A stretch of 64,000 bases of DNA from Timema cristinae (taxonomy: Eukaryota > Arthropoda > Insecta > Phasmatodea > Timematidae), in contig JBCFYV010000001.1 of NCBI GenBank assembly GCA_039000515.1, positions 54,721,904 to 54,785,903 of the forward strand, in the 5' to 3' direction. Below the pieces are notes generated by a model. The model was given only the letters and a program-made list of their open reading frames with translations. It was not told the DNA's origin and ran no database searches. This document shows, one piece after another, positions 1 to 10,310 of this stretch. The translations under genes were made by a program, and so were the position numbers. The stretch's first letter is position 1, and each line of letters opens with the position of its first letter.

Positions 1-300
1 AGTAGAAACTGACCATCGATAATGTAGCTGAAATGACCTCGGGGTTAAATTAACTAAAAATAAGGATACAAATACTTAATCTCACCATTACAACTTAACT
101 GAAACATAATTTCAGTGGTAGATTTTAATACGTGATTAAGAACATCATATTGGTAGTCCTGGGCTACTTGGGATTACCAGTCCACTCTAATATGATATAC
201 AGAATGTTCGGAAACTCATAACCCAAACCGCACGTCATATAATTTATTTTAACCAAAAGTAATACAAAATCCCTCTACACTTACATTCGGAAAACTATGC
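1..300. other. AT-rich non-coding stretch
   Basis: No open frame with recognisable similarity, no RNA gene and no clear repeat. A partial inverted similarity around 145-200 (CATATTGG against CTAATATG) is too short to call. Confidence 0.6.
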
Positions 301-538
301 TAATACCATTAAATTGTGTCCAAAATTTGGCGTACAGCGCTGGATTAGCGAAGCTATTTAAGCTTGCGTGTATAACAAGTTGCATAGGAGTTAGGCGCGT
401 GGAACAATACATGTAATAATGGCAAGCAGTGTAGTGCCACGCGCCTAGCTCCTATACAACTTGTTGTACACACATGCTTGACAGCTTTGCTATCCTGATG
501 CTGAACGCCAAAATTTTGAACACAATTTAATGATATTA
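301..538. repeat. Long imperfect palindrome (foldback or MITE-like)
   Basis: The left arm at 301-402 and the right arm at 437-538 are reverse complements over their full 102 bases at roughly 80 per cent identity, with a 34-base loop. The outer ends read TAATACCATTAAATTGTG and CACAATTTAATGATATTA, and the inner ends GGCGCGTGG and CCACGCGCC. Many mismatches are transitions. No coding potential. It fits a foldback-type or MITE insertion; a TA or TTA target site is possible because both ends are TA-rich. A transcript could fold into a long hairpin. Its family is not recognised. Confidence 0.8.
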
Positions 539-2340
539 ATATAATGGGGTACTCAAATCCTCAAACTCTCATTAGATTCGGGATTCATAACAATCTCAAA
601 AAAGTATCTCGAAAAATTAGAAACACCTTGGCTTAAAATAAAAATACTAAACAATTAATAAAATAAATTATATTGACTTGTGAAGGTGAAGAGCAACAAA
701 ATCACAACAAAAAATAAAGGACAAAATTGTATTAACAATTTATTTTTATAAAAGTGTTCGCTTTGTTGACTATGACGTAATATACACGACAGACAAAATA
801 CTATTTTTTGTGGCAACGAAACCTTAATGAATTAATTCAATTTTAAATAATTTCACTTTTATATCAATCACTTTTAAGGATTTGAGATATAAAAGAAAAT
901 TTAAGATCTGTATTCGAGAAATTTTAGTATCTCAGCAGGAGACGTGATTTATCATTGTGGCTTTTCATAATCCTCTATCCACTCTATTGCTGGTACACTA
1001 ACTTTAAAATAACCCCTTTCACACCAAACCATTAGAATAACCCATCAATAACCCTTTTGTTGGACTTGATAATAAAAAAAAAGTTTATTTAAACATAAGG
1101 CTTCGGCCCGAGGCTAGTTTTAACCGTTTGTTTTTCCCCTCCGTGATAATTCACCTTTCATGCTATATATCAGCGTGGGTGGTAGAGGGAGGAGGGGAAA
1201 TGAGAGGGTGGAGGAAAGGGTTTGTTTCACGGGATGGAGGAGGGGGGGGGGGAAGTTTGCAATTAGTTTGATAGGTTCTATATCCGCCAGCATACATGCA
1301 CGCACTCACGCAACACATCATTGCGTGATTAGCTAACACCCAGGCTGCGACAATTACAGGATGAACCCAAAAAAATGTTTCAGTCTTGAATTTTGTTTTT
1401 ATGGTTTAATTACATAGTTGTAAAATTAGTTATATTAGAGTAGGCTTTATAAACCGAATAGATCTTGGGTAGCCTTAACTACTATACATTTTCACACTGT
1501 TAGTCAATTCGAGTTATTAATTAAATAGTTAAAATAAACTTCAGAAATCGTTTACACCTATTAAATGTTACATCATAAAGCGTAATAATAAAATTGAAAT
1601 AAATTTAAATATTGAAGTTTTTTTGTGAGTGTATCAAGTTTGTACAGTACAATCAATTCACTAGTTTAAAAATATATATCATTGAAAGGTACTTTTGTCA
1701 AAACTTTTTGGAGAAATAGTTTGGAGGTTTGAAATACCAGAAAAGGGCCAATCTATTTCCATATTCAATAATTAATTTTCAATTTGAACATATTTTATCA
1801 TATATTAATAGTGATTTAAACTGTCTAGCCTATAGTTTACTTAATTATTTGTGTTATTAATCACGCACTTTCTGGACGTACTGATTACATCAGTACACGA
1901 CTTAAACACTAATTTAATTCTAGATAGACTTAAAACAGTCCCTCGGCCATTAATTAATTACTGTGTGAGGGGAAGACTCAAGGGTGAAGAAAAGTAATTA
2001 TTCTAGGGTGGACCGGTGGGTGGGACATCATTAAACAAATGTAATATGTCAATATAGTTTTTTTAATTTAATTAAGAGTGTGAGAGTATTTAGTGTTGGT
2101 TGAGTTGTACAGTACGTTAATATTCCAAATTTAACATGAGCATTAAATATTAAAAATAAAATAAGATTAATTAGAGTTTTACATTCTTGAATATTATAAC
2201 TATTATTATAAATTAAATATTATAACTTTAAACAATAATTTTATGGGTTTTCTTTAAGTTCAATATTTAGTAATTTACTGAAAACCATATTTTATCTAAG
2301 TTTTTTTCATATAAATGAAATTTAAGAATTTGGATAATCC
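539..2340. other. AT-rich stretch with a purine-rich patch
   Basis: No gene seen. Positions 1160-1260 form a G/A-rich tract on the plus strand that includes a run of 11 G at 1242-1252. The short open frame across it on the minus strand is a low-complexity pyrimidine translation and not a credible protein. Confidence 0.55.
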
Positions 2341-2520
2341 GTTATTTCTAATGGTGTCACGACACCCTAACCGTAGTCTGTCTTCCCCTAAGAAGGGGTG
2401 GGCTGGGGAATCGATTTAAAAAGTGATAAATAAGTGTTCTGTCACGACAGGTATCAAACCCGGTATCCTTATTTCAGTATACAGATTTATTACCGATTAA
2501 ACTGGGGGAGGGGAGGGGCT
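2341..2520 (-). repeat. Possible decayed tRNA-like SINE head
   Basis: On the minus strand GGGTTTGATACC (near 2451-2465) resembles a pol III B box and is followed by a GC-richer body at 2340-2430. An A box is not clear. Weak call based only on the B-box-like block and its contrast with the AT-rich surroundings. Confidence 0.25.
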
Positions 2521-3100
2521 GTACGACTCGCCTAAGAGGGTAAACTATAATTGAAAGGATGAGTATTTAAGAGGTGCATGATCATTAGTAAAAACAAAGG
2601 ATGGTAGATAAAATTCAACATATTTTATTCGTGACCAAATTTTATAAAATGGGAGACTATTTCATTTTATTTATTTGAGTTATTTAACGGACACTTTCTG
2701 AACTGATTGATTATACAAGTGCACGAGAATTTCTATGGACGAGCGTGAAAGGGTTCAACTATTTTTGTCGAGAAAGGTAGTTTCACATATATTCCATGGT
2801 TCTTTTACATGCCACAATCGGCATTGGACCAACGGCTTTACTTTTTTCGGAAGGAAGTTGTGCTACGTATTTTTATCCAAGCACTCACCCCAAGATAAGC
2901 GAAGTCAATAAAGTGGAAGAAAACTAATGATTTTACAATTAACTGTACAAGAATAGCTAAGCTAAAACAGGGAATAAATCTTTAGGTTACGTATATAGTC
3001 GCATTGCGTATCATATTCGTGATTTATACACATTATAATAAATTCTGCCTTACACTCTGAAAAGAGAATTATTCAAAACACGAGAATGATCTAAGATAAG
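2521..3100. other. AT-rich non-coding stretch
   Basis: No gene, RNA or repeat recognised. Confidence 0.5.
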
Positions 3101-3104
3101 TCAG

Positions 3105-3190
3105 TAGTAAACCATTGTTGCATTGACTCCAGGGTCTTGGGTTAAATTCTCGTGTTCAGGTGTCAGTTTTAAATTTACAGATTAGAAAAC
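3105..3190 (+). repeat. Possible tRNA-like fragment (group D)
   Basis: A B-box-like block (GGGTTAAATTCT) is followed by CAGGTGTCAGTTTT. Similar B-box plus CAGGTGT arrangements occur at 15868-15895 and 18628-18665, which suggests a third, old tRNA-like repeat group. Very degenerate. Confidence 0.25.
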
Positions 3191-3200
3191 AAAATTAAAA

Positions 3201-4335
3201 TTGAGTATTTTTACTAAAACTCTTTTATAGAGATTTATAATGCAATATATATCATATCATGTCTGACAGCTTCAGATTACATGACTTGACGTATGGACAC
3301 GTAGAAGTAGATCTAGTTATTTTCTTTCAGTCAGAAGACTAAGGAAATTGGACTGTAGTTACTGTGATAGGTAATAGGGGTGACATTTCAAGTTCTGTTG
3401 GTTGGGTTCAATCTATATATGTGATATTCTCTCAAACTATCCACTTTACAACAATATATTCTTATGAAATGTCCCTATTTGTTAATAAATTAGTCGTATC
3501 AGGTGGCCAAAACTGGTAATATATTTCTATGATAAATGAATGTGTGTCGGAAATATTTATTTCACAGCATATTATTTTTACTATCTTAAATCTTTGATAA
3601 AATAAAATCAGTGTGTTTGAAGGGTGAACTAGGGTGGGATGCTACAGAAAGCAGGTAACCTTGGTAACCATTACACCAGAGCAGAGCCACCATTGTAATT
3701 ACCTAATTAGGAAGGAGTTAGGGGGGGTTATTGCGTCCTTTGATGATACATTCGATGATAAAGCTTTGGGGTTGTGGAGAGGGGGTTGTATTTCTACAGG
3801 GATGGCTTTACTGTATTGAATAGCTCGCTAAGTCCTTTCTGTGTGTTAATAAAGAGAATATTCCTCCAAATAAAAACAAAATATAATTTCCTTTTACTAA
3901 TATTAAATGAACATAATGCATATTTATAATAAAAGGGCTGCATACTAAAGGTATAGTGGAATCAGGCTATGAAGGTATTTATTTACCTGATAGTCACAAT
4001 ATCTACTATGATAAATTTAATGTATTCTTACTTCAAATTACACTGCAGATTACACTTACAAAGAATCATTTCATTGCAGATTTTCTTTTTCAGCCACCAC
4101 GTCTTAATATCCTTATCTGTGATATATGCATTTAATTACAATGTTAGTTTAAGAATGAGGACGGTAGAATATGTAGGAAATGCACCCGTATACATATTAT
4201 TAACAAAACCATACTTAGTCCAACCTCCCTGTCACTGACTGAATGAGATTGACAATTATGTCCACTGTCATTTCATAGGAGCCCTATCTGACAGCTAAAC
4301 CATTTATTAGTTCCTCTGCTAGTACGCCAGGTCAT
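3201..4335. other. Non-coding stretch; weak small ORFs only
   Basis: Two short open frames (3634-3819 and 3969-4238, plus strand) show no recognisable motif and no supporting context, so I do not call them genes. The 3610-3840 segment is richer in GC than its surroundings and may be part of an unrecognised repeat. Confidence 0.45.
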
Positions 4336-4435
4336 GTCACTTTTGATAGATATTTTCAATGCATATTAAATAGGACTAAAAATATAGTAAAATGTTATCA
4401 ATGTTGACCACTAAAAAGTATATTTTGGACTGTAG
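4336..4435 (+). repeat. Dispersed AT-rich repeat, copy 1
   Basis: Shares an alignable block with 11226-11320: TTTTGATAGATAT, then TCAATGC, ending in TTGACCAC-AAAAA, in the same order and spacing. Family unknown. The piggyBac element starts about 20 bases downstream. Confidence 0.5.
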
Positions 4436-4451
4436 CAAGACCTAATATGTT

Positions 4452-4455
4452 TTAA
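4452..4455. repeat. TTAA target-site duplication, left
   Basis: TTAA immediately outside the CCCTTTGTTG end of the piggyBac element. Its partner is at 7451-7454. Confidence 0.9.
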
Positions 4456-4471
4456 CCCTTTGTTGACAGAA

Positions 4472-4651
4472 GGTACTTTTAAGTACCATTAACTTTCTTA
4501 CATGTTATTGCCCACCAATGTTATGTTACAATTTTTTAAACTTAACTATATGATTTTGTGGTCTACTAGACTCATACATTACACATATATTTTCCTTTTT
4601 AGCAAAATTTGTATATTTCAATTATTTCAGGCTATGGTACTTGCAAGTACC
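4472..4651. repeat. Subterminal palindromes, 3' side of piggyBac
   Basis: GGTACTT-TT-AAGTACC at 4472-4487 and the perfect 16-bp palindrome GGTACTTGCAAGTACC at 4636-4651, the latter followed by GTTGGGCTA. Matching motifs occur at the other end of the element. By analogy with subterminal repeats of other piggyBac elements these are candidate transposase-binding sites; that role is inference. Confidence 0.7.
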
Positions 4652-4883
4652 GTTGGGCTATGTAGAGTCTGAGCTACAAACATATACTAACCTACAAGGA
4701 ATAAAGAATAATATAATTACTTGGATATAAATAAAATTCTGGAATAGTTTTTATGGTTAATTTGACTATTAAAAAGAGCGTTCAAGAATATCTCAAATAT
4801 TTTAGTTATTTTATGAACTATAATATTTACTGGCAGTGGATAGCCCAAAAAATTCTTCAAGTGTACCATAACAATACTTAGGC

Positions 4884-6821
4884 CTATAAGGCAATGTTGT
4901 GGTACAATACAAAACAATTTTTTTTCTCATTGCAACACAAGTAAACATTGCAATGTGAACACATTGAGTAAGGGCGTGACTGGATTTTATCGAGGCTGCA
5001 CTTTTCACAACGTCCCCTTTTTTCTGTGAATTTGGGCCAATGCACACCACGGTTTCCTTGACGAATATCCTTGGTGACAGATGGTTGCTTTCCTCTTCGC
5101 TTATTTGCATTCCTGGTACTTGGTTTCAAAGTGTCACTAATTCTTCTTTTCTTTACATTTCCACCATCCATACTCGATCCTGGACTCCTAGTAATTCCTA
5201 CCAGTTTTTGCGTCATTAGCCCCATTGCAATACGGCGACGATACTCAAGCAAAGGAAGTTTTTCATCTAGTAGGGAATAAATAATATAAGAATTAACAAA
5301 GGCAATATCCAACAAGCCCCAAAAAATGCGGTGCCACCACTTTTTGGACCTGCGGTTCAAGCCGTATGCTAACCGAAGTCTGTCAGCATGATCAACTCCC
5401 CCCATGTGTTTGTTGTAATCTACAACAACCATTGGACATTTTATTTTCAATACTTCTCCATTTCTCTGTCGGCGTTTTACTTCACCAGCCTCCGACCCAT
5501 GACAATTTGATGCTAGGTGAACAGTTTTTGTGTCCTTCCACTTGAAGTAACCAACACCAGTTTGAGTAAATTTATAGTCATAGTCACCTCTCTCCATATG
5601 TTTATCTTCAGTTAGCACAGGAAGACCTTTTCTTTGTTTTCTTATTGTTCCACAAGCTGGTGTTTGCTCTAACTGGAGTTTCTCCAAAAGTGGCACTGAT
5701 GTGAAGTAATTGTCAAAGTAAATAATGCGACCTTTTTTCATTTCTTCTTTTGATAATTGCAGCACAACACGTTCGCCCAAACCATAGCCTTGAAATTCTT
5801 TTTCCATAGCCTCATCTTTTCCTTGGTAAATATTAAATTTCTTTATGTATCCTCTATCATCTGCCATACACCATACCTTATAGCCTCTCTTGATGGGCTT
5901 AGCCGGATTGTACTGTTTCATTGATGAACGGCCTTTGAATAAGATCATAGACTCATCAATTGAAAGTTCTCTTGTTCCAAGATAAACATCTCTGAATCGA
6001 CCATTCAGATAGGTTATCATTGGTTTGAGTTTGTAGGTTTTGTCCTTATTGTCCTTAGGAATTGTACTATTGTCATTTACATGCAAAAAGGTTAGTATGC
6101 TATCAAACCTATTCCGACTCATTGTTTCAGCCACTATTACCACACGTAGATCTGGAAAGTTGGACCAATAATGTCTCCAGTTTGGGAGTTTGTGATAACC
6201 CATTAAAAAGTTAATCCCAATAAATGCCAAGAGTTCTTCTCGTTTCAAATTCAAATTTTTATTCTTCTGGGTCGCATACAAGTTGCTCTGGTAAATAATA
6301 TTATCAAGCATACCTTCAATTAGCCGAATAAATACATCGGTAGGCGAGTTACAGTCTTCGAAAATAGCACCAACAAAGCCTATTTCATTGTCATAATCAG
6401 GAATGGAAGTATTTACTTCTTTCTTTGTCCATTTGCGTTCTTGTTGTTGTAATTGTGGACTTTCTGGTGTATTAGTATTACTTGGCTTTGGAAGGGGAAT
6501 AGTATCGACTATGTCAACATCAACTGATTTATTCAGATGATTATTTGTCTGTGAACTCGTTGATGGCTGAGAATTGATAGTATCTGTACTTTCATGCTGT
6601 ATTGACAATTCAGCCAGGAAAATGTCATCAAATGTGTTTCCAGTAGAAATATATTTAGGGATATTCTCAACATCATCATCATTTTGCTCATTATCCAAAT
6701 CATCATCAGATTCAATATCAGTGTCAGGATTATTGTCCTCTGGAAGCTCTTCCCACAAAATATCTAGAATTTGTTTGTCAGAAACAGTAGGCTTACACGT
6801 GTTCAATTTCTTGTCTGCCAT
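4884..6821 (-). CDS. piggyBac transposase, intact
   Basis: Cut-and-paste transposase of 645 residues, within the usual piggyBac range of about 550-650. It would act in the nucleus, excising at TTAA and inserting at TTAA. Residues 1-130 are an acidic, Asp/Asn/Ser-rich, probably disordered tail. Residues about 150-520 are the DDE_Tnp_1_7-type catalytic region. The first Asp is D289 in SIDESM, the second D370 in IYFDNYFTS, and the third D477, with D480, in GGVDHAD; these correspond to D268, D346 and D447/D450 of the cabbage looper enzyme. The C-terminus has a basic stretch (about 557-577, rich in Lys and Arg and a likely nuclear signal), then a Cys/His-rich finger from C605 to H641 of the kind that binds the transposon ends. 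The start is the first ATG in frame, preceded by AGGTT. No internal stop or frameshift. Confidence 0.95.
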   Translation of the reverse strand: MADKKLNTCKPTVSDKQILDILWEELPEDNNPDTDIESDDDLDNEQNDDDVENIPKYISTGNTFDDIFLAELSIQHESTDTINSQPSTSSQTNNHLNKSVDVDIVDTIPLPKPSNTNTPESPQLQQQERKWTKKEVNTSIPDYDNEIGFVGAIFEDCNSPTDVFIRLIEGMLDNIIYQSNLYATQKNKNLNLKREELLAFIGINFLMGYHKLPNWRHYWSNFPDLRVVIVAETMSRNRFDSILTFLHVNDNSTIPKDNKDKTYKLKPMITYLNGRFRDVYLGTRELSIDESMILFKGRSSMKQYNPAKPIKRGYKVWCMADDRGYIKKFNIYQGKDEAMEKEFQGYGLGERVVLQLSKEEMKKGRIIYFDNYFTSVPLLEKLQLEQTPACGTIRKQRKGLPVLTEDKHMERGDYDYKFTQTGVGYFKWKDTKTVHLASNCHGSEAGEVKRRQRNGEVLKIKCPMVVVDYNKHMGGVDHADRLRLAYGLNRRSKKWWHRIFWGLLDIAFVNSYIIYSLLDEKLPLLEYRRRIAMGLMTQKLVGITRSPGSSMDGGNVKKRRISDTLKPSTRNANKRRGKQPSVTKDIRQGNRGVHWPKFTEKRGRCEKCSLDKIQSRPYSMCSHCNVYLCCNEKKNCFVLYHNIAL

Positions 6822-6824
6822 AAC

Positions 6825-6946
6825 CTACAAAAAATAAACCTACATTAGGCCTATAGAGTAAACCTAGTATGAAAAGAATTTACACAATTGTTTTCAATTG
6901 TATATATTTTATAACAATATAACTAATATTGAAAAAGGGGACTTAC
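6825..6946 (-). other. Predicted 5'-UTR intron of the transposase gene
   Basis: On the minus strand a perfect donor core, GTAAGT (6946-6941, context ACAAGTAAGTCC), is followed 122 bases on by a T-rich tract and TTTTTGTAG (AG at 6826-6825), and the ATG comes four bases later. The pairing is attractive but inferred from consensus alone. Confidence 0.4.
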
Positions 6947-6982
6947 TTGTTTTTGTTTTACGTTAATTATTAGCAGCCCATA

Positions 6983-7399
6983 GGTACTTATAAGTCCAAT
7001 TCAATATACAACCTAAATACTTCTAGTAGCCCATTGGTACTTCACAGTCCACTACATTTATAATCAAATAAAACAAATATGTGCACTGCTATACTTCTAA
7101 AAATATCACAGTAATATTCTAATGTATAACTAAACACAATGCATATATACAATATTTAAATTTCTAGACATAACACTCATAAATAAATTTACGAAAAGAT
7201 ATACAAAAACACGAGGTCATAGCATGACACCTTCAATAATAAAACAACTTCCTGTCTCTACACAGTATGTTCAATGTGATAAAATTTAATTTCTTTGTGA
7301 AGGAAGAAGGTACTTAGAAGTACCAACGAGCCCTTGTGTTGACAAAATGTACAAGTAATTTATTATACGGTTTAAAAGAAGGTGGTACCTAAAAGTACC
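6983..7399. repeat. Subterminal palindromes, 5' side of piggyBac
   Basis: Two partial copies (GGTACTTATAAGTCC at 6983-6997 and GGTACTTCACAGTCC at 7036-7050), each preceded by GCCCA, and two full palindromes (GGTACTT-AG-AAGTACC at 7309-7324 and GGTACCT-AA-AAGTACC at 7384-7399). The flanking GCCCA or GGGC also accompanies the copy at 4636, so the repeated unit is longer than the palindrome. Confidence 0.65.
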
Positions 7400-7450
7400 A
7401 TTGGTCAACAAAGGACTATACATTTTACCTTATAGCTGGGCAACAAAGGG

Positions 7451-7454
7451 TTAA
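7451..7454. repeat. TTAA target-site duplication, right
   Basis: TTAA immediately outside the CAACAAAGGG end of the piggyBac element. Confidence 0.9.
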
Positions 7455-7739
7455 ATTAACTACCAATGTTTGCATTTGTAAACTTATTCTTTGTAGGCCT
7501 AACCTTTTGTGATAAAATTATTATACAAGTATTATACCGTCTGTGTCATCTTTGCGAGTCCCTGGGCTGCTTCCGAAGAGACTTTAGGTCCTAAACTTCT
7601 TCTTTCTTCTGGTTGGAGACCTCCAGTTCGTCTCTCTTCTCGGGCACACGGATATATTGACCTTGCCGGGGCTTAATGAATAAGGTTTAATATTAAACTT
7701 TAGTATTTAAAAATATAAGTATTCAATTTAGTTAAGGTG
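7455..7739. other. Non-coding stretch
   Basis: Nothing recognised. A short GC-richer patch at 7545-7675 has no identifiable motif. Confidence 0.45.
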
Positions 7740-8030
7740 GGATGGACGGAAATGCAAGTTAAGGTCAACTTTTACAAAATAAAAAATGCTAAAATAAATC
7801 AAGTATGCCTCCCTCTTGTTTCAGTAAATACAGTTAGCTTAATTTCCTACACATAGTGATATAAACAGTTCTTGAATATCTGTCATGGGTATTGCATAGC
7901 TTGATAATGACTATTTCTCTTCATTTATTCTGCTTCTGGTTAAATGCTGTGATTCTCATAACAAATATACAAGAAAAATTGAGATTAAAGTAAATATAAA
8001 AATAAACTAGATGTATCTACCATTTTTAAA
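7740..8030 (+). repeat. Dispersed AT-rich repeat (about 290 bp), copy 1
   Basis: Aligns in order with 36378-36665 on the same strand: GATGGA at the start, then ACACATAGT, AGTTCTTGAATAT, CAAATATCCAAG/CAAATATACAAG, TTGAGATTA and ATGTATCTA. Family unknown; no coding potential. Confidence 0.55.
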
Positions 8031-8070
8031 AAGTTAGATAAATCAAACTACTACTACTACTACTACTAAC

Positions 8071-8342
8071 GTGCCTCGGTGGCGTAGTTGGCTAACGCGC
8101 TTGTTGTGTTGAGCTCGACTGCTGAGGACAGGGAGATCGAGGTTCGAATCTCGATCGGGTGAACTGGGGGTGGTTTTCCTAAATTGTTTTCAACTCTCCC
8201 TCCATGCAAATGTGGGTTCACTTCCTCTAGTTCAACCTTCCCAATTCCTAATCCATAAGTGTAATTAGTACTTAAAGCGTATAACCCGAACGGGTAGTAA
8301 GACGCGGTGCTAAATATTAATACTATTACTACTACTACTAAC
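8071..8342 (+). mobile_element. tRNA-derived SINE, family A (best copy)
   Basis: A tRNA-like head with a pol III A box (TGGCGTAGTTGG, 8080-8091) and B box (GGTTCGAATC, 8141-8150) is followed by an unrelated body: TGGTTTTCCTAAAT, then TCTCCCTCCATGCAAATG, TGGGTTCACTTCCTCT and AATCC. The 3' tail is GCGTATAACCCGAACGGGTA plus GTAAGACGCGGTGCTAA and an ACT-rich microsatellite. TACTACTACTACTAAC flanks both sides, consistent with a target duplication in an (ACT)n site. It resembles no functional tRNA gene: there is no matching acceptor stem and the block continues well past tRNA length. Roughly 20 diverged relatives lie elsewhere in the window. Confidence 0.8.
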
Positions 8343-8589
8343 ATGATACAAAATGTTATCTATCATAATGTTAATACACCATTACACCACTTACTGTGGG
8401 AAATTTGGTGGTTATCAGTGTGGATTATGACGAAATATATCAACAACATTTCAAACCTTTACTATTTGGCAAATATTATAATAAAGTGGGAATAAATGTC
8501 AGTGTATCAATTATACTTATATTTTAAAATTTAAATAATTAAAATAATTAAATTCAGTTAAAATAAACACATTATTTACAATTTAAGTA
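8343..8589. other. AT-rich non-coding stretch
   Basis: No gene or repeat recognised. Confidence 0.5.
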
Positions 8590-9490
8590 AAGTTTGGGAT
8601 GCAAAAAAAACTTGTCATGTTTAATGAGATATGTTCGCTAGATACGCGTGACAGGATACGGATTGGTTGTAGCTTATAAGATACTTTTGAAATACGTAAT
8701 GGGTTGAAACAAGGAGATGCACTTTCCCCGTTACCTTTTAATTAAAAGTTAGAGTGTGTTATTAGGAAAAGAGAGTAAGGAAGGTTTGACATCAAAGGGT
8801 ACATTGCAGTTATTAGGATTTGCAAATTACTTTTTTGTTTGGTTGGGCATTAGTAAATAAGGTGTTACAAGTAATGCAGGACTTTTATTAGAGGCTAGTG
8901 AGGAGATAGTTTGAAAAGTGAGTGCTGAAAAGACCAGGTTTATGATAATACAGAGAACACAGATTGAGGGTGATAATTTAGAGATTACTTTAAACAACAT
9001 ATCAATTTACTGGCTTAATGAGTTTAAATATTTAAGATCAATTTTAACTAGCAATGCCAATATTAGATTGGAAATTAGGAAGAGAATATAGTCGGGGAAT
9101 GCATGCTATTACTCGGTCATTAAATTCTTAACATCTCACCTGCTGTCAACGAATTTAAAACGCAGAATATACAAAACAATAATTTTACCGAATGTTCTCT
9201 GTGGGGTGAAACGTGGTCTCCTATCTTACATGATGAAAACAAATTTAGTGTGTGTGTAAAACAAGATGATTAGAAATATATTCTGTTAAAAAATGAATGG
9301 AGATAATGGAGGAGAGTGGAGGAGGTTACTTAATGATTAGTTATATACCCTGGAACCATCATAAGACATAATTAAGTGAATCAAGTCTTGTAAATTTTAG
9401 TGAGCAGGTCATAAATTGTAAATGGGATAATCTAGAACCGTGCTAAGTGTACTGACTGGCAAATTATATTTAAAGATACAGAACATTTCA
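8590..9490 (+). pseudogene. Decayed LINE reverse transcriptase (type X), copy 1
   Basis: Broken plus-strand coding remnants, in the order expected of a non-LTR reverse transcriptase. GLKQGDALSP (from about 8703) is the conserved block before the active site. FANYF near 8820 sits where the Y/F-A-D-D motif should be, with both Asp lost. AEKTRFM (about 8926) and NEFKYLRSILT (about 9018) are the palm-thumb blocks, and RTVLSVLTGK (about 9435) is the C-terminal signature. Several frameshifts and stops separate the blocks. A second copy of the tail is at 49500-49795. The clade is uncertain (RTE- or jockey-like). Dead copy. Confidence 0.8.
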
Positions 9491-9689
9491 AGATGCATTG
9501 ACTGTGAAAGACAAGACATTGATTTCTATGAATAAGGCACAATTATTGACTCACTAAAAATACTGTAGATGATAAAGAAAAAAAAGAGATTGTACTAGTC
9601 CTCAATAAAATTTGATGTGTGTCTTTAAAAATGCATAATTATATATATTTTTGTGTTAACTTCCTTAGAGAAGCTATTGCACGGAGATC

Positions 9690-10310
9690 AACAAACTATG
9701 AGTCAAAAGTGAAGGTGATTTCAAAAAAGAAGGAGCCACTGAAAATAAAAATTGGAAACCAGGAGTTGGAAAACAGAGCAGTTGAAATACCTAGGAAGTC
9801 TGCTGCCAAAGGATGACTACTGCGCCAAGGAAATTAGGTCAAGTATCGCCATGCCAAGAAAGCTTTATACAAGAAGAGGATACTGCTGACTGTAAAGTTG
9901 AGTTTGGAACTGAGGAAGAATCTGATGATCTGCTACATTTGGAGTATCTCACTGTATAGATCAGAAACTTGGACTCTTAGGAAGATTGAAAAGAAGTACT
10001 TAGATACCTTTGAAATGTGGTGTTGGAGAATACTTGCGAAGATCAGGTGGACAGCCAAGGTGACGAATGAAGAATTCCTAAGAAGAGTGGGGGAGAAGAG
10101 AACCATTTCGGATGTGATTATTAGGTGTAAAACAAACTGGATCGGACGCATCTTCAGGAGGAACTGTCTTCTGCACGATGCCATAGAAGGAAAGGTCAAG
10201 GAAAAGAGGAGCCTAGAAAGAAGGGAGGATTCAAGTATTGGATAACATGAAGAAAATAAGAAAGGTTTGGGAGCCCAAGGAGGAGGCACATTAGCGGTCA
10301 AAGTTCACTG
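9690..10310 (+). pseudogene. Decayed LINE reverse transcriptase C-terminus (type Y)
   Basis: A second LINE relic in the same orientation but of a different family from the one just upstream. Blocks seen are PLKIKIGNQELE, then LKYLGSLLPKDDYCAKEIRS in a +1-shifted frame from 9779, then, back in the first frame from about 9890, LELRKNL, YRSETWTLRKIEKKYLDTFE, MWCWRILAKIRW and NWIGRIFRRN. These are the palm-thumb and C-terminal signatures common in arthropod non-LTR elements. At least two frameshifts; the active site is not included. The open frame at 9898-10245 is the longest surviving piece. Non-functional. Confidence 0.82.

Larger units (their letters stand above)
4456..7450 (-). mobile_element. 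Complete piggyBac-family DNA transposon (2995 bp)
   Basis: The element is bounded by TTAA at 4452-4455 and 7451-7454, the tetranucleotide target that piggyBac enzymes duplicate and restore precisely. The left end reads CCCTTTGTTGACAG inward and the right end, reverse-complemented, CCCTTTGTTGCCCAG, giving a terminal inverted repeat of 10 perfect bases (about 13 with mismatches) that starts with the family's usual CCC. It carries one intact transposase frame on the minus strand, with about 630 bp of 5' leader and 430 bp of 3' trailer. Six palindromic or half-palindromic GGTACTT motifs lie in the subterminal regions. Intact frame, matching TTAA and paired ends together suggest a relatively young and possibly autonomous copy; activity cannot be judged from sequence alone. 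Confidence 0.93.

Noticed and set aside
1120..1305. Short minus-strand open frame
   Set aside because: Pro/Leu-rich translation of a G-rich low-complexity tract; no motif.
4811..6837. Several short frames overlapping the transposase
   Set aside because: Shadows of the 645-codon frame in other frames or on the opposite strand.
8071..8160. tRNA gene
   Set aside because: A and B boxes are present but the acceptor and anticodon arms do not pair, and the block continues into a SINE body and tail.
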